A stretch of 64,000 nucleotides of DNA from Dryococelus australis. Its lineage: Eukaryota > Arthropoda > Insecta > Phasmatodea > Phasmatidae. The DNA is taken from positions 311,030,166-311,094,165 of the forward strand of contig CM057009.1 of the NCBI GenBank assembly GCA_029891345.1, given 5' to 3'. Below the pieces are notes generated by a model. The model searched no databases and was not told the DNA's origin. It was given only the letters and a program-made list of their open reading frames with translations. Of this stretch, positions 22,660 to 35,407 are shown in pieces. The first letter of the stretch is position 1. Each line of letters starts with the position of its first letter. Position numbers and translations under genes: made by a program.

Positions 22660-24103
22660 CTATGCTAAGCAAGATATGTCGCTATCACATTCACTAAAAT
22701 TTTCTTGCTCACTGCAGTTGTCATGGTGTGAAATTTTTTCACTTTCATGATCTGTGTCGTCACTGTCACTGTCCAGTTTGATTAAGAATTCATCTACTGC
22801 TAACTCCATGAGGCAGTCGTTCTTCCAGTACTCTTCTTCAATTCTTTCAACGTGTCTGCAATATCCCACCCAGTCTTCCTTTGTTACTGCTTCTGTTGTT
22901 AGCATCTGTAAGACTTGCAGTGATAAATCTCCAGTCGTGTTGTGAGCTCTGATATGACGTTTAATCTTAACCCAGGCTAGTAAGTTCTATGGCATTTAAG
23001 TCGCACATATTAGTGGGCAATCTAGGTACAGTATGGCCATGTTGCTGGAATACCCTGTCAACAGCGAATATTTTTTCACTTGGTCGATGTTTTTCAAGCA
23101 ATTCAATTAGAGCAGCTTATCTCATTGTTTCGTCGCAAGAGACCCCTTTTCTCTGTAGTCACGCTACTGCGCCAAATTTACAATTTTTAAATAAAATCTG
23201 TTGAATGATTTGTTTGACTGAAAATAATACTTTCATATTACTGGAAAGTCACGGATGACTCTTAACTATTGGTGCAATATTTCAAATCATGTCAGTTCAG
23301 TCAAGAAAATAAACCTTGCCTTTGATGCTGTTGCATGAGGTATTTATCTTCATCTGTCAAAGTGACTAAAAATTAATACAGATTCATCACATTGCAGATG
23401 TAATAAGGGCTCCGACTGGCTGGCGCATGACGTGTATTAGAAGGGTTTAGTACAAAATACATGATACCAAAACAGTTGGATATTTCGTTAATGGCGTCCA
23501 AACACCATGTTTTCATTCAAACTCGAAGAATTAATTTTTGATGTAAGAATGGCTAGAATGGGTGCTTTCAGAAACAGCTTCAGCCACAGAATTGTTATAC
23601 GAAAACTTAAGAGTTGTCATGAGAAACATATCGTACTTCTTTCTTATTAGCGTGCCTTTAAAATAAAAAAAGTTCACTGCTGAAAGTCATGTGTAGGCGA
23701 GTCTCCGGCAGAGAAACAGCATGCTAGTTGGGCGCCTTGTGGGTACAGGTGACGCAGCTATTGAGGAGTGAGCAAGAGTTCGCCTTAAGAGTCCGCCTGT
23801 TCCGAGGAACCCTTAATAGGAGATATGGTGAACAGTGTAAGCATCGTGTTCTTGCCTTCGCTTTCCTGGAGTTGTTTGAGGCTCGCCAGGTTTATCTCTG
23901 CTTTGTTTGCGAATTCTCTCGATAGAAGCCTTACTTACTCGCGTGTACTTTGCAGCTCTCTTTCTGTACCTTTGTTAATAAGAACAAAACAAATATTTAT
24001 TCCTTGCCTCTCCATCAAGAACTTCAACAATACTTCTGATGTCTTCTCTTTCCTTGCTGTGTATAACTTGTTTATACCTCTTGGGTGGCGTGCTACTCGC
24101 CAT
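22660..24103 (-). pseudogene. Tc1/mariner-type DDE transposase, broken
   Basis: Read on the minus strand. The N-terminal block starts at an ATG at 24103 and contains a helix-turn-helix-like KYTRVSKASIERIRKQ followed by a basic TPGKRRQEH segment. The C-terminal block (about 23150-22660) contains ELLEKHRPSEKIF, then LPTNMCDLNAIEL, the position of the NPIE motif that supplies the third catalytic acidic residue, then VKIKRHIRAHNTTG and EDWVGYCRHVERIEEEYW, and an acidic C-terminus. The first two catalytic aspartates are not recognisable; the middle (about 23200-23760) is decayed or replaced. There is at least one frameshift just after the IEL motif and several stops. Such enzymes cut and paste DNA at TA sites in the nucleus. 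The left edge of the large satellite lies about 300 bp beyond its start. Confidence 0.65.
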
Positions 24104-24417
24104 TATTCACAGTCCGTCTCTACTGCAAGGATACGAGGGGCAATGTGTCTTGTACGGCACATAGCATGGCGCGGAGGCGTGGCCACGTTCTTCCTGAGCC
24201 CATAACACCCTTGAAATGGGCCTTCCTCACCACCCCCCTCAACAGTACTATAAACCGCCGCGATTCTTGGCGACAACAGTAGCTGTTTCGGGTCGCAGGA
24301 CGCTGCAGCGTGGCGTTGCGAGTTTGGTTAAAGAACCTGGGGAGGGGGAAGTGGCGGCCATTGCTGTCAGCACACACGCCGCTGTGTAACGCTCGGCGCC
24401 AGTGGTTTACGTTTAGA
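24104..24417. other. GC-rich junction left of the satellite
   Basis: Lies between the transposase start and the first satellite monomer. It has no satellite similarity that I can see. It may be the 5' end of the transposon or the flank from which the satellite grew. Confidence 0.35.
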
Positions 24418-27400
24418 AAGTGAAGAGGGCGGGTGAGGCGGAGAAGTGGCACAAACTGCCGTAGTTCCTCCAAACACGCTCCGCACCTGATTCTCGCCGC
24501 TCTGCTTACTACTTCTTTCTGCGAGTATTTCTGTAAACATGTCCCGAGCTCGTGCGCGTTGTGAGACGTCCTGCAGCGTGCCTCGCGAAACTTCTTACGA
24601 CAAGATGTTATAGAACGCGGAGGGGGGGAAGACAGGCGGAGAAGTGGCATAAACTGCCATAGTTCCTGCAAACACGATCCGCACCAGATTCATTCCACCC
24701 TGCTTACTATTTCTTTAAGCGAGTATTTCTGTAAACATGTCCCGAGCTCGTGCGCGTTGTGAGACGTCCTGCAGCGTGCCTCGGGAAACTTCTTACAACA
24801 ACGGGAGAAGGGGGGGAAGAGAGGCGAAGAAGTGGCATAAGCTGCCGTAGTTCATCCAAACACGTTCTGCACCGGATTTTCGCTGCCCTGCTTACTACTT
24901 CCTGCAGCGAGTAATTCTGTAAACATGTCCCGATCTCGTGCGCGTTGTGAGACGTCCTGCAGCGTGCCTCGGGAATTTCTTATGACAAGGGGGATGAGAG
25001 AGGCGGAGAAGTGGCACAAGTTGCAGTAGATCCTTCAAACACGCTCCGCAACGGATTCTCGCCGCCCTGCTTACTACTCCTTTCAGCGAGAATTTCTGTA
25101 AACATTTCCCGAGATCGTGCGCGTTGTGAGGCGTCCTGCAGCGTGCCTCGGAAATCTTCTTATGACAAGGCATGATGGGGGGGAAGAGAATCGAACAAGT
25201 GGCACAAGATTGAGTAGTTCCTCCAAACACACTCCCCACCGTATTTTCGCCAGCCTGCTTACTAATTCTTTCATCGTGTATTTCTGTAAACATGTCCCGA
25301 GCTCGTGCGCATTGTGAGACGTCCTGCAGCGTGCCTCGGGAAACTTCTTACAACAAGTCGGGGGGGGGGGGGGGAGAAGAGAGGCGGAGACGTGGCACAA
25401 GTTGCAGTAGTTACTCCAAACATGCTCCGTACCGGATTCTCTCCAACCTGCTTGCTACTTCATGCTGCAAGTATTTCAGTAAACATATCCCGAGCTCGTG
25501 CATGTTGTAGATTTCCTGCAGCATGCCTTGGTAAACTTCTTTCGCCATGGTGCAAAGGGGGGAGGGAGAGAGGCGGAGAATTGGCTCAAGCTGACGTAGT
25601 TCCTCCAAACATGCTCCGCACCGGATTCTTGCCGCCCTGCTTACTACTTCTTTCAGCGAGAATTTCTGTAAACATGTCCCGAGATCGTGCGCGTTGTGAG
25701 ACGTCCTGCAGCATGCCTGGGGAAACTTGTTTTGACAAGGAGCGGAGAGAGGCGGAAAAGTGGAACAAGATGCAGTAGTTTCTTCAAACATGCTCCGCAC
25801 CAGATTCTCGCAGTCCTTCTTACTACTTCTTTCAGTGAGTATTTCTTTAAATATGTCCCGAGCTCGTGCGCGTTTTGACACATCCTGTAGCGTTCCTGGG
25901 GTAACTTCTTAAAACAAGGGGGGTGAAGAGAGGTGGAGAAGTGGCCAAGATGCTCTAGTTCCTCCAAACTCGCTCCGCACCGGATTCTCGCCTCCCTGAA
26001 TACCACTTCTTTCAGCGAGTATTTCTGTACCCATGTCCCGAGCTCGTGCGCGTTTTGAGACGTCCTTCAGCGTGCCTCGGGAAACTTCTTACAACAAGGG
26101 GTGGGAAAGAAAGGGGGAGAATTGGCACAAGCTGCCGTAGTTCCTCCAAACATTCTCCGCACCTGATTCTCGCAGCCCTGCTTACAACTTCTTTCAGCGA
26201 GAATTTCTGTTAACATGTCCCGAGGTCATGCGCGTTGTGAAATGTAATGTTGCGTGCCTCGGGAAACTTCTTCTTTAGACAAGGGAGCGAGGCGGAGAAG
26301 TTTCAGTAGTTCCTTAAAACATGCTCCGCACCGAATTGTCGCCGCCCTGCTTACTACTTCTTTCAGCGAGAATTTCTGTAAACATGTCCCGTGCTCGTGC
26401 GCGTTGTGAGACGTCCTGCAGCGTGCGTCGGGAAACTTCTTCTTCTGACAAGGGGGGGAGAGGAGAAGAAGATGCAGTGGTTCCTCCAAACACGCTCCAC
26501 ACCGGATTCTCTCCAACCTGCTTACTACTTCATGCTGCAAGTATTTCTGTAAACATATCCCGAGCTCGTGCGTGTTGTGGATTTCCTGCAGCGTGCCTCG
26601 GTAAACTTCTTTCGCCAAGGGAAGGGGGGATGTAGAGAGGCAGAGAATTGTCACAAGCTTCCGTAGATCCTCCAAACATGCTCCGCAGAGGATTCTCGCT
26701 GCCCTGTTTCCTACTTCTTTCAGCGAGTATTTCTGTAAACATGTCCCGAGATCGTGCACGTTGTGAGACGTCCTGCAGCGTGCCTCGGGAAACTTCTTTT
26801 GATAATGAGGGATGGGGGGAGAGGCGGATAAGCGGCACAAGCTGCAGTAGTTCCTCCTAACATGAACTGCACCGGTTTCTCACCGTCCTGCTTACTACTT
26901 CGTTCAGCGAGTATTACAGTAAACATGTCCCGATCTCGTGCATGTTGTGAGACGTCCTGCAGCGTGCCTCGGGAAACTTCTTATGGAAAGGGGGGGGGGA
27001 GGGGAGAAAAGATGCAGCGAAGTGGCACAAGTTACAGTAGTTCCTCCCAACACGCTCCGCACCGAATTCTCGCCGCCCTTCTTACTCCTTCTGTATGGAG
27101 TATTTCTGTGAACATGTCCCGAGATCGTGCGTGTTGTGAAACGTCCTGCAGCGTGCCTCGAGAAACTTCTTTTGACAAGGGGGGGAGTGAGGTGGAAAAG
27201 TGGCACAATCTGCAGTAGTTCCTCCTAACATGCTCCGCACCGGATTCCCACCGTACTGCGTACTACTTCTTTCAGCGTGTATTTCAGTAAACATGTCCCG
27301 ATCTCGTGCACGTTGTGAGACGCCTTGCAGCGTGTCTCGAGAAACTTCTTTCGTCAAGGGCGTGGGGAAGGGAGCCGGTGAAGTGGCGCAAGCTACCGTA

Positions 27401-30400
27401 GATCCTGAAAACACGCTCCATACCGGATTCTCGACGCCCTGCTTACTACTTCTTTGAAAGAGTTTTTCTGTAATCATGTCCCGAGCTCGTGCGCGTTGGG
27501 AGACGTCCTGCAGCGTGCCTCGGAAAACTTCTTTCTACAAGGGGGGAGAAAAGATGCGGAGAAGTGGCACAAGCTGCCATAGTTCCGCCAAACATGTTCC
27601 GCACCAGATTCTCTCCGCCCTGTTTACTACTTCTTTCAGCGAGTATTTCTGTAAAAATGTCCGCTAGCTCGTACGCATTGTGAGACGTCCTGCAGCGTGC
27701 CTCGGGAAACATCTTATGACAATGGCGGTTTGGTAGGCGGTGAAGTGTCACAAGAAGCAGTAGTTCCTCCAAACATGCTCCGCGTCTGTTTCTATCCGCC
27801 TGCTTACTACTTCTTGCAGCGAGTATTTCTGTAAGCATTTCCCTAGCTCGTGCGCGTTGTGAGACGTCTTGCAACCTGCCTCGGGAAACATCTGATGACA
27901 AATGTTGGGGGGGGGGGGGGGAAGAGAAGGCGCGGAAATGGCAAAAGTTGCCATATTTCCTCCAAACACGCTCCGCACCGGATTTTCGCCGCCCTGCTTA
28001 CTACTTCTATGAGAGAGTACTTCTGTAAGCATGTCCCGAGCTCATGCGCGTTGTGAGACGTCCTGCAGCGTGACTCAGGAAACTTCCTACGACAAGCCGT
28101 GAAGGGGGGTAGTAAGAGAGGTGTAGAAGTGGCTAAAGATGCCGTAGCTCCTCCAAACACGCTCAGCTCCGGATTCTCGCCGCACTGCTTACTACTTCTT
28201 TCAGCGAGTATTTCTGTAAACATATCCCGAGCTCGTGCGTGTTGTAAGACGTCCTGCAGCGTGCCTCGGGAAACTTCTTGAAATAAGGTGGGTGGGGGAA
28301 CTCCGGAGAAGTGGCACAAGCTGCCATAGTTCCTGCAAAAACGTTCCGCACCGGATTCTCGCCGCCCTGCTTACTACTTTCAGCGAGTATTTCTGTAAAC
28401 ATGTCCCGAGTTCGTGCGCGTAGTGAGACGTCCGGAGGCGTGCCTAGGGAAACTTCTTACATCACAGTTGGTGGGGAGGTGAGGCGGAGAAGTTGCACAA
28501 AATGCCGTATTTCCTTTCAACACGATCCGCACCGGATTCTCGCCGCCCTGCTTACTACATCATGCAGCGAGTATTTCTGTATACATAACCCCAGCTCGTG
28601 CGTATTGTGGATTTGCTGCAGCATGCCTCGGTAAACTTCTTTCGCCAAGGGAAGGGGGTGGTAAGGAGGCAGACAATTGCCACAAGCTGCCGTAGATCCT
28701 CCAAACATGCTCCGCACAGGATTCTCGCCGCCCTGTTTCCTACTTCTTTCAGCGAGTTTTTCTGTAAACATTTCCCGAGCTCGTGCGCGTTGTGAGACGT
28801 CTTGCAGCGTGCCTCGGGAAATTTCTTCCAAAAATGTGTGGGTGGGGGAAGACGGAGAAGTACCACAAGTTGCCGTAGTTCATCCAAACACGCTACGCAC
28901 CGAATTCTAGCCACCATGCTTACTTATTCTTTCAGCGAGTATACCTGTAAACATGTCCCGAGCACGTAAGCGTTGTGAGACTTCCTGCAACGTGCCTCGG
29001 GAAACTTCTTACTACAAGTGGTGGAGAAGAGAGGTGGAGACGTGGCACAAGTTGCTGTAGTTCCTCCAAACACGCATCGCACCTTATTCTCGCCGCACTG
29101 CGAACTACTTCTTTCAGCGAGTATTTCTGTAAACATGTCCCGAGCACATACGCGATGTGAGACGTCCTGTATAATCCCCTAGGGAAATTTCTTTACCACA
29201 AGGGGGGTAGAAGAGAGGCATAGAAGTGGCACAAGTTGCAGTAGATCATTCAAACAAGCTCCGCAACGTGATCTCGCCGCCATGCATACTGCTTCTTACA
29301 GCGAGTTTATCTGTAAACATGTCACTAGCTCTTGCGAATTTTGAGACGTCCTGCAGCGTACCTCGGGAAACTTCGTTCATCAAGTGCGGCGGTAAGGGAG
29401 GCGGAGAAGTGGCACAAGCTACCGTAATTCCTCTAAATATGCTCTGCACCGGATTATCGCCGCCCTGAATACTACATCGTTAAGCGAGTATTTCTGTAAA
29501 CGTGTCCCGAGTTCGTGCGCGTTGTGAGACGTTCTGCAACGTGCCTCGGGAAACATCTTACAACAAGGCCTGATGGTGGGGAAGAGAGGCGGAGAATTGG
29601 CACAAGATGTCGTAGTTCCTCCAAACACACTCCCCACCGTAATCTCGACGCACTTCTTAATAATTCTTTCTGCGAGTATTTCTGTAAACATGTCCCGAGC
29701 TCGTGGGCGTTGTGAGTCTTCCTGTAGCATGGCTCTGGAAACTTCTTACGACCAGACAACGAGGGGACGAAATGATAGGCGGAGGAGTGGCACATGCTAT
29801 GCACCGGATTCTCGACGCCCTTCTTACTAATTCTTTCAGCTAGTATTTCTGTAAACTTCTCCCGAGCTCGTGCGCGGTGTGAGACGTCCTGCTTCGTGCC
29901 TTAGGAAACATCTTTCGCCAAGGGGGGTGGATGGAGAGAGGCGGAGAAGTGGCTCATGCTACCGTAGTTCCTCCAAACACATTCTGCATCAGATTCTCGA
30001 CGCCCTGATTCCTACTTCTATCAGCGAGTATTTTGTAAACATGTCCCGAGATAGTGCGCGTTGTGAGACGTCCTGCAGCGTGCCTCGGAAAAGTTCTTTT
30101 GACAGGGGGGATGAAGAGAGGCGGAGAAGTGGCACAAGTTGCAGTTGATCCTAAAAAAAAACGCACTACACTCTATTCTCGCCGCCTTGCTTAATTATTC
30201 TTTCAGCGAGTATTTCTATAAACATGTCCCGATCTCGTGCGCTTTGTGAGATGTCCTGCAGCATGCCTAGGGTAACTTCTTAAGACAAGGGGGGTGGTAG
30301 AAGAGGGGCGGAGCAGTGGCACAAGTTGATGTTGATCCTCCAACCACGCTCCACAAGAGATTCTCTCCGCTTTGCTAACTACTTCTTTCAGCGAGTATTT

Positions 30401-33400
30401 CTGTAAACATGTCCCAATCTCGTGCGCGTTGTGATAAGACCTGCAGCGTGCCTCGGGAAACATCTTTCGAGAAGGGCAGGGGGGCAGGGACAGAGGCGGA
30501 GAAGTGGCACAAGCTTTCGTAGCTCCTCAAAACATTTTCCGCACTGAATTCACGCCACGCTGCTTACTACTTCATGCAGCGAGTATTTCTGTAAAAATTT
30601 CCCGAGCTCGTGAGCGTTGTGAGACGTCCTGAAGCATGCCTCGGGAAACTTCTTTTGACAGGGGGGATGAAGAGAGGCGGAGAAGTGGCACAAGTTGCAG
30701 TTGATCCTCCAAACACGCACTACACTCTATTCTCGCCGCCTTGCTTAATTATTCTTTCAGCGAGTATTTCTATAAACATGTCCCGAGCTCGTGCGCGTTG
30801 TGAGACGTCCTGCAGCGTGCATCCGGAAAATTCTTAAGACAATAGGGTGGGGGGAAAGAGGCGGAGAAGTGGCACAAGTTGCAGTAGTTCCTCCAAACAC
30901 GCTCCGCATCGAATTCTCGCCGCCCTGCTTTCTTCTTCTATTAGCGAATATTTCTGAAAACATGTTGCGAGCTCGTGCCCGTTGTGAGACGTCCTGCAGC
31001 GTGCCTCGGGACACTTCTTATGACAAGGGGGAGGGAAGAGAGTTCGAGAAGTGGCACAAGTGGCAGTAGTTCCTACAAATACGCTCCGCACCGGATTCTA
31101 GCCGCCCTGCGTACTACTTCTTTCAGCCAGTATTTCTGAAAACATGTCCCGAGCTCGTGCGCATTGTGAGACGCCCTGTAACATGCCTCGGGAAACTTAT
31201 TACAACAAGGGGTGGGAAAGAAAGGGGGAGAAGTGGCACAAGCTATCGTAGTTCCTCCAAACTTGCTCCGCACCTGATTCTCGCAGCCCTTCTTAAAACT
31301 TCTTTCAGCGAGAATTTCAGTTAACATGTCCCGAGGTCGTGCGCATTGTGAGAAGTCCTGTTGCATGCCTTGGGAAACTTCTTCTGGTGCAAGGGGGGAG
31401 AGGCGGAGAAGTTTCAGTAGTTCATCAAAACACGCTTCGCACCGGATTCTCTCCACCCTGCTTACTACTTCATGCTGCGAGTATTTCCCTAAACATATCC
31501 CGAACTCGTGCGCATTTTGGATTTCCTGCAGCGTGCCTCGGGAAACTTCTTACGCCAAGGGAAGGGGGAGGGAGAGAGGCGGATAAGTGGCACAAGCTGC
31601 CACAGTTCCTCCAAACATGCTCCGCACAGGATTCTTGCTGCCCTGCTTACTACTCCTTTCAGCGAGAATTTCTGTAAACATGTCCCGAGCTCGTGCGCGT
31701 TGTGAGACGACCTGTAGCATGCCTCGTGAAACTTCTTATCACAAGGGTGGCGGGGTGAAGAGATGCGAAGAAGTGGCACAAGTTGAAGTAGTTCCTCCAA
31801 ACACGCTCCGCACGGGATTCTCGCCACCCTGCTTACTACTTCTTTCAGCGAGTATTTCTGTAAAAATTTCCCAAGCTCGTACGCGTTGTGAGACCACCTG
31901 CAGCGTGCTTCGGAATCTTTTTCCATCAATGTCGGTGGGAAGGGATGCGGAGAAGTGGCACTATCTGCCGTAGTTCCTCCAAACATGCTCCGCACCGGAA
32001 TCTCGCCATCCTGCCTACGCCTTCTTTGTGGAGTATTTCTGTAAACATGTCCCGAGATCGTGCGTGTTGTGAGACGTCCTGGAGCGTTCCTCGGGAAACT
32101 TCTTTTGACAAGGGGGGTAGAGAGGTGGAAAAGTGGCACAAGCTGCAGTAGTTCCTCCTAACATGATCTGCACCAGATTCTCACTGTTATGCTTACAACT
32201 TCTTTCAGCGAGTATTACAGAAAACATGTCCCGATCTCGTGCACGTAGTGAGATGTCCTGCAGCGTGCCTCGGGAAACTTCTTACGAGAAGGCGTGTAGG
32301 GGGAGTGGGAAGAGAGGGTGGAAAAGTGGCACAAGATTCCGAAGTTCCTCCAAACACGCTCCGCTCCGGATTCATGCCGGCCTGTTTACTACTTCTTTCA
32401 GCGAGTTTTTCTGTAAACATTTCCGAGCTCGTGCGCGTTGTGAGACGTCTTGCAGCGTGCCTCGGGAAATTTCTTCCAACAATGTGTGGTGGGGAGAGAT
32501 GCGGAGAAGTGGCACAAGTTGCCATAGTTCCTGCAAACACGCTCCGCTCCGAATTCTCGCCGCCCTGCTTACTACTTCTTTCAGCGAGTATTTCCGTAAA
32601 CATGTCCCGAGTTCGTGCGCGTTGTGAGACGTCCTTGCAGCGTGAATCGGGAAACTTATTACAACAAGGGAGGGGAAGAGAGGCGGAGAAGAGGCACAAG
32701 TTGCTGTAGTTCGACAAAACACTCTACGCACCGAATTCTCGCCACCCTTCTTACTACTTCTTTCAGCGAGTATACCTGTAAACATGTCCCGAGCTCGTGC
32801 GCGTTGTGAGACATCCTGCAGCGTGCCTCGGGAAACTTCTTTTGACAATGGGGGGAGATGCGGCGAAGTTTCAGTAGTTCCTCCAAACACGCTCTGCACC
32901 GGATTCTCTCCACCCTGCTTACTACTTTATGCTGCGTGTATTTTTGTAAAGATATCCCGAGCTCGTGCGTTTTGTGGATTTCCTGCAGCGTGCCTCGGGA
33001 TACTTCTTAGAAAAAAAGGAAGGGGGGAGGTAGAGAGGCAGAGAATTGGCACAATCTGCCGTAGTACCTCCAAACAAATTCAGCACAGGATTCTTGCCGC
33101 CCTGGTTACAAATTATGTGAGCGAGTATTTCTGTAAACATGTCCCGACCTCGTGCGCTTTGTGAGACGTCCTGTAGCATGCCTAGGGAAACTTCTTAAGT
33201 CAAGGGTGGCGGTACAAGAGGGGGGAAGCAGTGGCATAAGTTGCAGTAGATCCTCCAACCACGCTCCGCACGAGATTCTCTCCGCTCTGCTTACTACTTC
33301 TTTCAGCGAGTATTTCTGTAAACATGTCCGATCTCGTGTGCATTGTGAGACGTCCTGAAGCATGCCTCGGGAAACTTCTTTTGAAATGGGGGGATAAAGA

Positions 33401-35390
33401 GGGGCGGAGAAATTGCACAATTTGAGTTTATCCTCCAAACACGCACCACACTGTATTCTCATCGCCTTGCTTAATTCTTCTTTCAGCGAGTATTTCTATA
33501 AACATGTCCCGAGCTCGTGCACGTTGTGAGACGTCCTTCAGCGTGCCTCGGGAAACTTCTTACAACAAGGGTTGGAAAAAAAGGGGGAGAAGTTGCACAA
33601 TCTGCCATAGTTCCTCCAAACATGCTCCGCATCGGATTCTCGCCACCCTGCTACTAATTCTATCAGCGAGAATTTCTGTAAACATATCCCGAAGCTCGTG
33701 CGCGTTTTGAGATGTCCTGCAGCGTGCCTCGGGACACTTCTTATGACAAGGAGGAGGGAAGAGAGTTCGAGAAGGGGCACAAGTAGCAGTAGTTCCTCCA
33801 AACATGCTCCGCACCAGATTCTCGACGCCCTGCTAAATAATTCGTTCAGCGACTATTTCTGTAAACATGTCCCGAACTCGTGCACGTTGTGAGACCACCT
33901 GCAGCGTGCCTCGGAATCTTTTTCCGTGAATGTCGCTGGGAAGGGATGCCGAGAAGTGGCACAAACTGCCGTAGTTCCCCCAAACACGCTACGCCCTGGA
34001 TTCTCGCCTCCCTGCTTACTACTTCTTTCACCAAGTATTTCTGTAAACATGTCCCGAGCTCGTGCGCGTTGTTAGAAGTCCTGCCACAAGCCTTGGGAAA
34101 CTTCTTACAACAAGGGGTGGGAAAGACAGGCGGAGAAGTGGCACAAGCTGCCGTAGTTCCTCCAAACATGCTTCGCACCAGATTCTCGCCTCCCTGCTTA
34201 CTTATTCTTTCAGTGAGTATTTCTGTAAACATGTCACGAGCTCGTTCGCGTTGTGAGACGTCTTTTAGCATGCCTCGTGAAACGTCTTATGCCAAGGAAT
34301 GCGGGGAGAAGAGATGCGGAGAAGTGGCACAAGTTGCAGTAGTTCCCCCAAACACGCTCCGCACCGGATTCTCGCCCTCCTGCTTACTACTAATTTCAGC
34401 AAGCATTTCTCTAAACCCGTCCCGAGCTCGTGCGCGTTGTGAGATGTCCAGCAGCGTTCCTCGGTAAACTTCTTACAACAAGGGTTGGGAAAGACTGGCG
34501 GATAAGTGGCACAAGCTGCCATAGTTCCGCCATACATGCTCCGCACCAGATTCTTGCCGCCCTGATTACTACTTCCTTCAGCGAGTATTTCTGTAAACAT
34601 ATCCCGAGCTCGTGCGCGTTGTCAGGCGTCCTGCAGCGTGCTTCGGAAATCTCCTTATGACAAGGTATGATGGGGGGGAAAAGAGAATCGAAGAAGTGGC
34701 ACAAGATTGCGAAGTTCCTTCAAACACACTCCCCCCCATATTATCGCCGCCCTGCTTACTAATTCTTACAGCGAGTATTTCTGTAAACATGCCCCGAGCT
34801 CGTGCGCATTGTGAGATGTCCTGCAGCGTGCCTCGGGAAACTTCTTCTTTTGACAAGGGGGGGAGAGGCGGAGAAGTTTCAGTAGTTCCTCCAAACACGC
34901 TCCACACCGGATTCTCTTAAACCTGCTTAATACTTCTTGCTTCGAGTATTTCTGTAAGCTTATCCCGGGCTCGTGCGCATTGTGGATTTCCTGCGGCATG
35001 CCTGGGGAAATTTCTTTCGCCAAGGGAAGGGGGTGGGAGAGAGTCGGAGAAGTGACACAAGCTGCCACAGTTCCTCCAAACATGCTCCGCACAGAATTTC
35101 TTGCAGCCCTGCTTACTACTTCATGCTGCGAGTATTTTTGTAAACATATTCCGTGCTCGTACGCATTGTGGATTTCCTGCAGCGTGCCTCGGGAAACTGC
35201 TTCGATAAGGGAAGGGGTGGGAGAGAGGCGGTGAAGTGGCAAAGCTGCCACAGTTCCTTCAAATATGCTCCGCACAGGATTCTTGCCGCCCTGCTTACTA
35301 CTCCTTTCAGCTAGTATTTCTGGAAACATGTCGCGAGCTCATGGGCGTTGAGAGACGTCCTGTAGAATGCCTCGGGAAACTTCTTATGCC

Positions 35391-35407
35391 GGGGGGGGGG
35401 GGGGGGG
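35391..35407 (+). repeat. longest G-run in the satellite
   Basis: Seventeen consecutive G at the variable G-run position of one monomer. Other long runs occur near 25358-25373, 27906-27921, 49931-49943 and 51199-51213. Confidence 0.9.
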
